Assembly: GCA_036787955.1 (NCBI GenBank)
Contig: DAIQOI010000011.1
Span: forward strand, 1 to 64,000
Origin: UBA2336 sp036787955
GTDB lineage: Bacteria; Bacteroidota; Bacteroidia; Cytophagales; Cyclobacteriaceae
Direction of reading: 5' to 3'
DNA: 64,000 nt
Each line of letters opens with the position of its first letter. Within the stretch, counting starts at the first letter, position 1. Of the stretch, positions 27,503 through 34,148 are shown in pieces. The translations under genes and the position numbers were made by a program. The notes under the pieces were generated by a model, which saw only the letters and a list, made by a program, of their open reading frames with translations, was not told the DNA's origin and did no database searches.

Positions 27503-28306
27503 ATGCGCAGCAAATTCATTTTTGCATTTAGCTTATTCACCATCAGCTTGTCTGGTATTGCGCAACCCAGCGGCCCCTTCGATTCATACGATTGCCGGCC
27601 GGAAGCCGAACTTGAAAAGCTTCTGGAGCGGCAACGCACCCAGCGCGAGCTGGCAAAGCTTGACTCGATACGTAAAGTTGAGGAATGGCTTGCTGCTCAA
27701 ACAACCAGCACTTTTGAACTTGCGGAAGACACCATCAACGGATGGAAATACTGGACCCTAGTTGAAAATTTTGCTTTTGGTAAAAACCGGGGAGACATTC
27801 CCATGATTACATCGCTTGAAGCACTCCATCCCTATTTCCGCGACAAGGTAATTGAACTTATTTCCAGAGCCCGCAAGAAAGGAATTGAGCTTGCCGTGGT
27901 TGAGACCTACCGGACCCGCGCCAAACAAATGGAATATAAAAGCATGGGCAATAAATACACCCGCACAGGGGCAGGTGCATCCAAACACCAATATGGCCTG
28001 GCCGTTGACCTTGTTCCGATTGTAAACGGAGAGCCCCAATGGCATAACCGGGCCTTATGGTACAAGGTGGGTATCATTGGCGAACGGCTTGGACTGCGCT
28101 GGGGCGGACGGTGGAGAAGACCCTATGACCCGGGACACTTTGAATGGACGGGCGGATTAAGCACGGAAGAACTGGCCAGCGGAATGTTTCCGGTTGTACC
28201 CAACGCTGACAAAAACTACCCCTGCATAGAACACGACCTGAAGCTATTGAAAAAATACTGGAACGAGTGGGAAATTAATCAGGCAACCATGGCCAATACG
28301 CGTTAA
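27503..28306 (+). CDS. M15-family (VanY/CwlK-like) peptidoglycan peptidase
   Basis: The protein has 267 residues with a signal peptide (FIFAFSLFTISLSGIAQ). The C-terminal M15 domain has VETYRTRAKQ (133-142), SKHQYGLAVDL with zinc ligands His162 and Asp169, and DPGHFEW with His212. The region from about 30 to 95 is a helical extension. Enzymes of this group cut D-Ala-D-Ala or L-Ala-D-Glu bonds in peptidoglycan in the periplasm. It is the last ordinary gene before the RHS island, whose first repeat begins 126 bp downstream. Confidence 0.9.
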   Translation: MRSKFIFAFSLFTISLSGIAQPSGPFDSYDCRPEAELEKLLERQRTQRELAKLDSIRKVEEWLAAQTTSTFELAEDTINGWKYWTLVENFAFGKNRGDIPMITSLEALHPYFRDKVIELISRARKKGIELAVVETYRTRAKQMEYKSMGNKYTRTGAGASKHQYGLAVDLVPIVNGEPQWHNRALWYKVGIIGERLGLRWGGRWRRPYDPGHFEWTGGLSTEELASGMFPVVPNADKNYPCIEHDLKLLKKYWNEWEINQATMANTR

Positions 28307-28432
28307 CCCTGGCCGGATTCAAGCATTTCTACTGGCATATTACGTTGCGATAATTTTTACCTGGTCCTTTGGATAAAATTCGGATTATGCCTGCAACCCA
28401 AAACCATGGAAAGACTTTAAAAAAACAGGGTG

Positions 28433-28471
28433 GCGGATTCTTCGCTTGCCTTTTTTAAAGACCTGCGCGTG
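28433..28471 (+). repeat. 39-bp direct repeat, left copy
   Basis: This is identical over 39 bp to 34097-34135 (it begins GCGGATTCTTCGC and ends GACCTGCGCGTG). The two copies bracket the three RHS cassettes and the broken transposase. In one frame it would encode ADSSLAFFKDLRV, but no intact gene contains it here. The remaining bases of 28307-28591 hold no gene. Confidence 0.8.
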
Positions 28472-28558
28472 GGATTGAAAGTGGCTGGGAAATTTGAGAG
28501 GTTGTAAATATTTAGTTAGCTGCTTTGAATTTTGCATTGTTGAACCGAATCTGCACAC

Positions 28559-28587
28559 TTTGGTAACCGGCAAAACTTGTATCTTTA
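28559..28587 (+). promoter_or_regulatory. Promoter of RHS cassette 1
   Basis: TTTG (28559-28562) and TATCTTTA (28580-28587) are spaced by 17 bp, four bases before the ATG at 28592. The same block, including GGTAACCGGCAAA, stands before cassettes 2 and 3. Confidence 0.55.
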
Positions 28588-28591
28588 GTAC

Positions 28592-29728
28592 ATGGAAGGC
28601 CGCGCCAAAAAACACCAGGATATTGTACCCGCCCTGGCCCGCATGAACCAGGTTGATGCTGACGCTTGCGGTCAGCATCCTGACAGCTATGCTCGTCAGG
28701 GCCCCATGGCCGCCAAATATGCAAACCTTACGCCCTACAACTACGCCTTTAATGACCCGGTGTTATGGAATGATCCATCCGGTGACGATCCCTGGAATAA
28801 TGGTCCGTATGCCGGCAGCATGGCTTACTACTATGCCGTGCAACTTTCGTATGGAGGTAAGAGCCCCGGGCAGGAAGCCATTATGGACGCGGGCAGTGGT
28901 AAATATGCTACTTTTGGATACTGGAATCCAGCGACAGCCGGGGGGTATGGGGTGCAGGTTGGAGCCTACCTGAATTCAATGGGTTATTATAATCTGGAGC
29001 AGCAGAATGATATGCGAAGGGAGCGGGAAAGGCAACAACGTATTATCGATAATGCAGTAGACAAGGCTATGGCTTTCATTGCCGTTGAAAAAAAGGAATA
29101 TCGATTTAAGAAAACCTACGATAGAACATTTTGGGGCATGCGGGTAGAAACTGGCGGTAAAGTGGTGGGAGTGAAAGAAAAAACTTCTAAACAAGTTTAT
29201 TTCCAGCCGCAACGACTGCAGCTTCAAGCCCAGCAAGGGGGTTATGTGAAGATGAACCAGACGTATGATTTTAGTAGAATTGGTTATGTTCCTTTGGATG
29301 AACAAGTTGGCTATCAAATATCTAAATATGAAATGCAGTTAAGTGTACAGGTAGTTCAAGTAGCGGTTTATGAGAATTTAAAACTGGTTGGCCAGAAATG
29401 GCAAGCTATCGTTGATGGAATATCCAGAGTAAGTCCACCGCCAGTGGGTGATTTAAGTTCTAATGTAAATGTTTCACTAATTATTAACGGACAAACTGTT
29501 TCAACTTCTTCCTTAAGTATGGGAGGAACAGTTATTACCCCAGGGGGATGGTCGTACATAGGTGAAGCTGTCATTGATTTACCTTTATCCGGTTTAAATG
29601 TTCAACTTCAAATAACAGGCGGATGGGTGGTTTCGGGACCAGAAGGAAGAGCGGTGCCTGTATATCATCCTTTATTTGCGCCTGTTCCAATTAACGTTAA
29701 TCAAACAGTAAATCTTTATAGGTATTAG
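28592..29728 (+). CDS. Orphan RHS C-terminal cassette 1, unknown tip
   Basis: The protein has 378 residues and no signal peptide. It keeps the end of an RHS core (ARMNQVDADA at 16-25 and LTPYNYAFNDPVLWNDPSG at 46-64), but the thousands of upstream residues of a full RHS protein are absent. A charged module shared with cassettes 2 and 3 follows (RRERERQQR to VGVKEKT, about 142-207). The last 170 residues are unique and beta-rich (NVSLIINGQTVSTSSLSM, LNVQLQITGGW); I recognise no toxin motif. The start ATG lies only four bases after the -7 box, so the mRNA would be nearly leaderless. RHS tips are normally variable effectors. A 46-bp double palindrome is inserted in frame in the core. Confidence 0.75.
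   Translation: MEGRAKKHQDIVPALARMNQVDADACGQHPDSYARQGPMAAKYANLTPYNYAFNDPVLWNDPSGDDPWNNGPYAGSMAYYYAVQLSYGGKSPGQEAIMDAGSGKYATFGYWNPATAGGYGVQVGAYLNSMGYYNLEQQNDMRRERERQQRIIDNAVDKAMAFIAVEKKEYRFKKTYDRTFWGMRVETGGKVVGVKEKTSKQVYFQPQRLQLQAQQGGYVKMNQTYDFSRIGYVPLDEQVGYQISKYEMQLSVQVVQVAVYENLKLVGQKWQAIVDGISRVSPPPVGDLSSNVNVSLIINGQTVSTSSLSMGGTVITPGGWSYIGEAVIDLPLSGLNVQLQITGGWVVSGPEGRAVPVYHPLFAPVPINVNQTVNLYRY
28655..28700 (+). repeat. In-frame double palindrome inside the RHS core
   Basis: The first hairpin has arms GATGCTGAC and GTCAGCATC around a 7-nt loop. The second has CCTGAC and GTCAGG around a 10-nt loop, sharing one base with the first. Together they encode about 15 extra residues between QVDADA and AAKYANLTPY, where RHS cores normally run straight on. 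It looks like a small inserted palindromic element. Confidence 0.55.
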
Positions 29729-29732
29729 CGTC

Positions 29733-30386
29733 ATGAAAAATACATCATACATTTTGTGTTTACTGTTATATTTTTTTTCGGTCGTTACGTCATGCAGTCA
29801 AAAAAAAGATGAACAAAGGAAGGAGGAAAAAAGAAAGGTATTAAAAGAGTGCCGCGCATTAAATGACGTTGCTATTGAAAAATTAAATTCCTATTACTAT
29901 CAGGGAAACGAAGCCGATAAACTAGATTCAGCGCTCGTGCTACTTCAAAGGGCCGTAGAATGTGATACAAATTATTTTCTTGCTTACGCCAACATGGCGA
30001 CTGTCTTAACATTGAAAGGCAATTATAATTCAGCCATAGAAGTAGTTAACAAATTGCTGACGCTTACCAATAATGATCCTGAAATAGTAGTTTACAAAGG
30101 CATGCTGTATGAAAAACAAGGCAAAAGAGACATAGCGAAAAAACAATATACTTTTGCAAATGAGTTATATGATAAGCGCATAGCTCAGTATCCTGATAGC
30201 GTAGAAATTATCGCTGATAAAATGATCTTGAAAGCTTATCTGGAAGGGAAAGAGAAAGCACTTGCAGAACTTGATCGATATATTCAAAAATATCCGAATA
30301 GTCTAGTGCTTCAACAGTATAAGGAAATCTTAAGTAAGTTTGACAGGGAAGATTTTATAGGAAGTATAGGCCCAATACGACAGTAA
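29733..30386 (+). CDS. TPR lipoprotein, putative partner or immunity protein of cassette 1
   Basis: The protein has 217 residues with a lipoprotein signal (YFFSVVTSC, Cys21). Three to four TPR units follow (ALVLLQRAVECDTNYFLAYANMATVL, GNYNSAIEVVNKLLTL, NDPEIVVYKGMLYEKQGKRDIAKKQY). It starts four bases after cassette 1 and is AT-rich compared with the flanking housekeeping genes. In polymorphic toxin loci this position holds the immunity gene. A role as immunity protein is inferred from place only; TPR lipoproteins have many uses. A terminator follows. Confidence 0.7.
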   Translation: MKNTSYILCLLLYFFSVVTSCSQKKDEQRKEEKRKVLKECRALNDVAIEKLNSYYYQGNEADKLDSALVLLQRAVECDTNYFLAYANMATVLTLKGNYNSAIEVVNKLLTLTNNDPEIVVYKGMLYEKQGKRDIAKKQYTFANELYDKRIAQYPDSVEIIADKMILKAYLEGKEKALAELDRYIQKYPNSLVLQQYKEILSKFDREDFIGSIGPIRQ

Positions 30387-30408
30387 TTTATTAGCAAGCT
30401 AAAAAGAC

Positions 30409-30437
30409 AAGCCCAATCGTGATAGGTTGGGCTTTTT
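30409..30437 (+). terminator. Terminator of cassette 1 operon
   Basis: AAGCCCAA and TTGGGCTT form a perfect 8-bp stem with a 10-nt loop, followed by TTT. It lies 22 bases after the TPR lipoprotein stop. The gap from here to 30668 holds no gene. Confidence 0.8.
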
Positions 30438-30579
30438 AATATCCTTAGTTCGCGTAAGCTTTTTTTGCTTGATGGTCTCTAAGGAAGGCATCGAGCAAAG
30501 CAGTGACAATATTCTTTCCTTCCTTCACCGCAGATACTATGTTTGAAAAAGCATAAGTCCCGGTGTACTAACTTCTTTC

Positions 30580-30611
30580 CCCGCAACCTCTCCCGCAGGA
30601 GGCGCTGCGGG
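30580..30611. repeat. REP-like hairpin, copy 1
   Basis: CCCGCA and TGCGGG arms enclose a second stem, CCTC/GAGG, with internal CCCGCA. A near copy lies at 33611-33640 beside the broken REP-associated transposase, the enzyme group that mobilises such elements. Confidence 0.5.
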
Positions 30612-30671
30612 ATTATTGCCGGCTGATTCTTCACCAGCAAAACCTGCTCACTTAGGTAACCGGCAAACGTG

Positions 30672-30679
30672 TATCTTTG
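30672..30679 (+). promoter_or_regulatory. -7 element of RHS cassette 2
   Basis: TATCTTTG is a full match to TAnnTTTG, four bases before the ATG at 30684. The upstream block GGTAACCGGCAAACG is shared with cassette 3; the -33 region reads CTTAG instead of TTTG. Confidence 0.55.
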
Positions 30680-30683
30680 GTAC

Positions 30684-31412
30684 ATGGAAGGCCACGCCAA
30701 AAAAACACCCGGATATTGTACCCGCCCTGGGCGAAGGGAGCGGGAAAGGCAACAACGTATTATCAATAATGCAATAGCCGAGGCTATGAATTTCATTGCC
30801 GTTGAAAAAAAGGAATATCGCTTTAAGAAAACCTACGATAGAACATTTTGGGGCATGCGGGTAGAAACTGGCGGGAAAGTGGTGGGAGTGAAAGAAAAAA
30901 CTTTTAAACTAGTTTATTCCCAGCCGCAACAACTACAGCAGGTTCAACTAACGCAGGATGGGCCACTTACTCAAAAAGATTTAATTGACTTTGTTAGCAA
31001 GAATCCATTTTATAGTAAGTACCCAGCCGAATGGATTTTAGATTCGGAGGGTCTCAAGACGAGTGAAGGAAATCCAGGTAAGACGATTGCAACACTCAAA
31101 AGAAGCAGCGAAGGGGAACTGTACGTTTCAAAAATACAGGTTTACATTCATCCAAGTGCTTTTAGTGCAATCACTGACTTTAGGCAAACCTTAATAACAG
31201 GTCATGAGTTTATTCATGTTTCTCATCTTAGTTCCGGGGACTACATGAGGTGGTTTAATGAATTTGGTCAAGATGGAGCTCGAGCGATTTCAGAATATTG
31301 GGCTTTCAAATGGCAAGTTGATAATGAAGTCAGGTTGGGATACTCAATTGGTGGCCAAGCTGGACTTGATAAATGGTCGGCACTTTTGCCTGCAGGTTAT
31401 AAGCCAAGATGA
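30684..31412 (+). CDS. Orphan RHS-type cassette 2 with HEFIH metallopeptidase-like tip
   Basis: The protein has 242 residues from the ATG at 30684. A GTG five codons earlier lies before the -7 box and cannot be the start of this transcript. Residues 17-80 are the shared module (RRERERQQRIINNA to VGVKEKTFKLVY). The unique tip (about 90-242) contains TGHEFIHVSH with HEFIH at 174-178, the HExxH zinc motif, and a downstream Glu204 (ISEYWAFKW) as a possible third ligand, a gluzincin-like layout. The RHS core seen in cassette 1 is deleted. It overlaps the next gene by ATGA. A zinc-dependent peptidase toxin is the best reading, but activity is inferred from the motif alone. Confidence 0.75.
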   Translation: MEGHAKKTPGYCTRPGRRERERQQRIINNAIAEAMNFIAVEKKEYRFKKTYDRTFWGMRVETGGKVVGVKEKTFKLVYSQPQQLQQVQLTQDGPLTQKDLIDFVSKNPFYSKYPAEWILDSEGLKTSEGNPGKTIATLKRSSEGELYVSKIQVYIHPSAFSAITDFRQTLITGHEFIHVSHLSSGDYMRWFNEFGQDGARAISEYWAFKWQVDNEVRLGYSIGGQAGLDKWSALLPAGYKPR

Positions 31413-32071
31413 GAAGCATGTCTGTTTTATTAATTTCCCAGTTACTCATCTTTTGTACCAGCATGACTGGCAGCATCAAATATTCAATTGTGGATAATAA
31501 AGTCCAGATTAAGAAGGACAGTTCATTTTTTGAAGTCACGGTTGAATTGACTAATTCCGCGGACAGAAATTTTATACTATACGGTTTCAACAGGATATCG
31601 GATACCGCTTTGAGTGATTCGCTTTTGTGTGCTGAAAGACCAGGGGTTGGCAATGCGATATTTATTACCGACAATGAGGGAAACAGGATGCCGGAGGAAT
31701 TTACTATTGAGATGCACGGAGACGATTACTTACAAAATCCGGTGACAGATGATTCTTTGTACAGCGTTTTTAAGAAAATTCGATCGGAGTACTTGGACGG
31801 AAAAGAAGTGTTGAAGTCAGGCGAAAAGAAGAGAATAAAATTAAAGGTCAATCTCAAATCTCATCGATCCATTGAACAGTTAGTCCCTGGCGAATACTTG
31901 GTGTATTTTATTTACTATGCAGGAGATGATCTAACTAAAACAGTTAAAGAAAGCCCTGCCAAGGTAAGTTTAGTTGTTGAAGCAGAGATCAAAGCAGATC
32001 AGAAGAAACACAGGGCACTTGTGTTCAGTGGATGGGTAAGATCAAATCAGGTTAAACTGATAGTGGAGTAA
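31409..32071 (+). CDS. Exported protein, putative immunity partner of cassette 2
   Basis: The protein has 220 residues. The N terminus MRSMSVLLISQLLIFCTS has a short hydrophobic stretch ending near Cys16, so it is an export or lipoprotein signal. The body is beta-rich (FFEVTVELTNSADRNFILYGFN, VPGEYLVYFIYYAG) like an Ig-type or DUF-like sandwich; I recognise no named family. It overlaps the metallopeptidase-like gene by four bases, so it is made from the same mRNA. Immunity is inferred from this coupling. Export suggests the toxin acts in or passes through the periplasm. Confidence 0.7.
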   Translation: MRSMSVLLISQLLIFCTSMTGSIKYSIVDNKVQIKKDSSFFEVTVELTNSADRNFILYGFNRISDTALSDSLLCAERPGVGNAIFITDNEGNRMPEEFTIEMHGDDYLQNPVTDDSLYSVFKKIRSEYLDGKEVLKSGEKKRIKLKVNLKSHRSIEQLVPGEYLVYFIYYAGDDLTKTVKESPAKVSLVVEAEIKADQKKHRALVFSGWVRSNQVKLIVE

Positions 32072-32090
32072 CTTCAAAGAACCTTCAACA

Positions 32091-32117
32091 AAAAGCATCG
32101 GGTCGTTCCGGGCTTTT
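32091..32117 (+). terminator. Terminator of cassette 2 operon
   Basis: AAAAGC/GCTTTT arms with an inner CGG/CCG pair form an imperfect stem ending in a T-run, 20 bases after the preceding stop. Confidence 0.6.
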
Positions 32118-32188
32118 TGTTTTTAAGCTGCATGCGCTTTGCGAGTCTCTGCCTTTGTTGGTGTTCTTCACCAGCAAAACCTGCTCAC

Positions 32189-32216
32189 TTTGGTAACCGG
32201 CAAACGTGTATCTTTG
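32189..32216 (+). promoter_or_regulatory. Promoter of RHS cassette 3
   Basis: TTTG (32189-32192) and TATCTTTG (32209-32216) are separated by 16 bp and followed by ATG after four bases. The block is nearly identical to that of cassettes 1 and 2. Confidence 0.6.
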
Positions 32217-32220
32217 GTAC

Positions 32221-32913
32221 ATGGAAGGCCGCGCCAAAAAAACACCAGCATATTGTAGCTGCCCTTTTCGAAGGGAACAAGAAAGGCAACAACGTAATAT
32301 CAATAATGCAACAGACAAGACTATGGCTTTCATTGCCGTTGAAAAAAAGGAATATCGCCTTAAGAAAACCTACGATAGAACATTTTGGGGCATGCGGGTA
32401 GAAACTGGCGGGAAAGTGGTGGGAGTGAAAGAAAAAACTTTTAAACTAGTTTATTTCCAGCCGCAACAATATTTCCAGCCGCAACAACAGCAGCAGGCTA
32501 AACAGACGCAAGGATGGCCTACTCAAGAGAAGGGCGGATGGATTGATGCGGATAAGCTTTACGACTACCTATTAAATCATGCAAAAAATACTTCCGTAGA
32601 AGTAGCAGCATATGAATTAAAAAGAGGTAAAGAGGACACCAAATATTTTGTATTGCCATGGAATAGAAATACAAAGACTTCCTCGGTCCTTCCAATGGCC
32701 ACGCTGAACAAGTATGTACCTGGGTATTCTTATAAGGATATTACTGCAGTCTTTCATACGCATCCAAGTTCTTCACCGCCTAGCACAGCTGATAAGGCTT
32801 ACAGTGATAAGTATAACATACCAATTTATAGCATAGGAGCTAATGGAATTTCTTATCTCTACTTGGGAGGAACCACAAGCGTGATTGACTTGAGTTTGTA
32901 TTTTGGATTTTAG
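32221..32913 (+). CDS. Orphan RHS-type cassette 3 with JAB/JAMM metalloprotease-like tip
   Basis: The protein has 230 residues. Residues 17-80 are the shared module (ERQQRNINNA to VGVKEKTFKLVYFQPQ), then a short Gln-rich linker. The tip (about 105-230) holds a full JAMM zinc signature HTHPSSSPPSTAD (179-191: HxH, six residues, SxxD) and an upstream Glu in VEVAAYELKRG that could be the catalytic acid. JAB-fold domains are known tips of polymorphic toxins, where they are thought to act as peptidases or ubiquitin-like isopeptidases. It has no signal peptide. The partner gene begins four bases after the stop. Confidence 0.8.
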   Translation: MEGRAKKTPAYCSCPFRREQERQQRNINNATDKTMAFIAVEKKEYRLKKTYDRTFWGMRVETGGKVVGVKEKTFKLVYFQPQQYFQPQQQQQAKQTQGWPTQEKGGWIDADKLYDYLLNHAKNTSVEVAAYELKRGKEDTKYFVLPWNRNTKTSSVLPMATLNKYVPGYSYKDITAVFHTHPSSSPPSTADKAYSDKYNIPIYSIGANGISYLYLGGTTSVIDLSLYFGF

Positions 32914-32917
32914 ATCG

Positions 32918-33514
32918 ATGAAAGCATTAGTAGTTTTATGCCTTTTACTTTCTACTTGCATTTTTCACGAATCAAGTGAGAGAAAAATGAACTCAAAGAC
33001 CCCAATAGATTTTAATGAGATCAAAAAGGAAATAGCTTGGTTCATTGATAAGGTTAAACCTGAATCAATAGAGCAAGGAAAATACAATGTCTATACTGTC
33101 AAAATGTTCGCGGATGAAAATCGATACTGTGTTACGATAGGATTCATTCAGGATTCTTTATTCATTTCATATGTAAATGGGTTCAAATACTATATGCTAT
33201 TAAATGATGACTTGGTCTTGTTGGAATATAGTGATGACTTTAGGAGTAAGTACGAATTTGATACAAAAGATATCCAGCCATTGCTTGACAAGCAAATAGT
33301 AGGCAGAAAAATATTCAACGAAGGTGCTATTGTCGGAACCTTTCCTGGTTATGTATGCTGTTATGAAAATGGAAACATTTTGAAAATGTATTATAAAAAT
33401 TCTGATGAAATACCCTTCGATAAGGCCATTTTCAAATACACTCCATCTGGCGAGTTGATTCAACTAGACAGTAGTTCTCTAAAAAAGATTATTAGGGAGA
33501 AGAAAAAGAATTGA
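32918..33514 (+). CDS. Lipoprotein-like partner of cassette 3, putative immunity protein
   Basis: The protein has 198 residues from the ATG at 32918. The start MKALVVLCLLLSTCIF is a short export signal with a Cys at 14 that suits lipid attachment. The mature part is charged and mixed alpha/beta (FNEIKKEIAWFIDKVKPES, YVCCYENGNILKMYYKN). I do not recognise a family. Place, coupling and export make immunity likely. The sequence is strongly AT-rich relative to the flanking genes, a usual sign of a transferred module. About 195 bp without a gene follow, holding the second REP-like hairpin. Confidence 0.7.
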   Translation: MKALVVLCLLLSTCIFHESSERKMNSKTPIDFNEIKKEIAWFIDKVKPESIEQGKYNVYTVKMFADENRYCVTIGFIQDSLFISYVNGFKYYMLLNDDLVLLEYSDDFRSKYEFDTKDIQPLLDKQIVGRKIFNEGAIVGTFPGYVCCYENGNILKMYYKNSDEIPFDKAIFKYTPSGELIQLDSSSLKKIIREKKKN

Positions 33515-33610
33515 GGGAAGGAGAACAAACGCAAACTAGGCCAGGGCCAATTGATATTTGGAATGAGGACAGATTAGCAGTATTGAATGCTTTACTATCA
33601 CATTTCCTTT

Positions 33611-33640
33611 CCCGCAGCCTCGTCCGCAGGAGGCGCTCTG
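33611..33640. repeat. REP-like hairpin, copy 2
   Basis: CCCGCAGCCTCGTCCGCAGG resembles the element at 30580-30611, including CCTC/GAGG. The outer right arm has changed (GCGCTCTGCC). The bases after it, starting CTGCCTTTGTTGGTG, are repeated at the upstream end of cassette 3. Confidence 0.45.
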
Positions 33641-33696
33641 CCTTTGTTGGTGTTCTTCACCCACAAACCTGCGGCCGCTGGTAAGCAACAAACTCT

Positions 33697-33704
33697 TATC
33701 TTTA
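33697..33704 (+). promoter_or_regulatory. -7 element of the transposase remnant
   Basis: TATCTTTA matches the cassette promoters and lies four bases before the ATG at 33709. Confidence 0.4.
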
Positions 33705-33708
33705 TCGC

Positions 33709-34096
33709 ATGGTGCAACTTGCCAGGCAATACCCGGATTTTATCACCACCACATGTCTGGAATGGAAACCCGTCTTAAAGAATGATCAGTTCAAAGACAT
33801 CATTATTGAAAGCCTTCGGTTTTTAAGTGGCAAAATCAGGATTACCGTATATGGATTTGTTATTATGGTCAATCATTTTCATTTACTCCGGCAAATCATA
33901 GGCGATCATAAAAGGAAAGCCGTGCAGCGCGATTTTTTAAAATATACAGGTCAACCGGTTTTGAAACATTTGCGGAACAGTTCATCACCGCTACTGCACA
34001 GGAGCTGTTGGTTAACTCAAAAGACAGCAAGTACCAGGTTTGGGAGCGAAACTCACTGACCTCTCCATTATGGACAACCAAAGCAATGTGGCAAAA
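33709..34096 (+). pseudogene. REP-associated tyrosine (HUH, IS200-like) transposase remnant
   Basis: The first 95 codons read as a normal REP-associated transposase, with the HUH motif in MVNHFHLL and DHKRKAVQRDFLKYTGQ. A frame break follows at 33997-34000, where the dinucleotide CA is doubled. In the +1 frame the rest continues as QELLVNSKDSKYQVWERNSL, which is the family sequence, so removing one CA restores it. The C-terminal part (normally ~40 more residues with DYIHNNPV) is absent and is replaced by the 39-bp repeat. The gene is dead here. Confidence 0.85.
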
Positions 34097-34135
34097 GCGG
34101 ATTCTTCGCTTGCCTTTTTTAAAGACCTGCGCGTG
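34097..34135 (+). repeat. 39-bp direct repeat, right copy
   Basis: Identical over 39 bp to 28433-28471. It starts right where the transposase remnant loses similarity and ends 14 bp before the glpK stop. Flanking bases differ, so the identity is confined to 39 bp. Confidence 0.8.
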
Positions 34136-34148
34136 CTGGCGGGGTGAG

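Noticed and set aside
28512..32333. Minus-strand frames repeated in all three cassettes (for example 30479-30796 and 32085-32333)
   Set aside because: Their similarity to one another only mirrors the shared plus-strand leader and module; they have no promoter or partner of their own.
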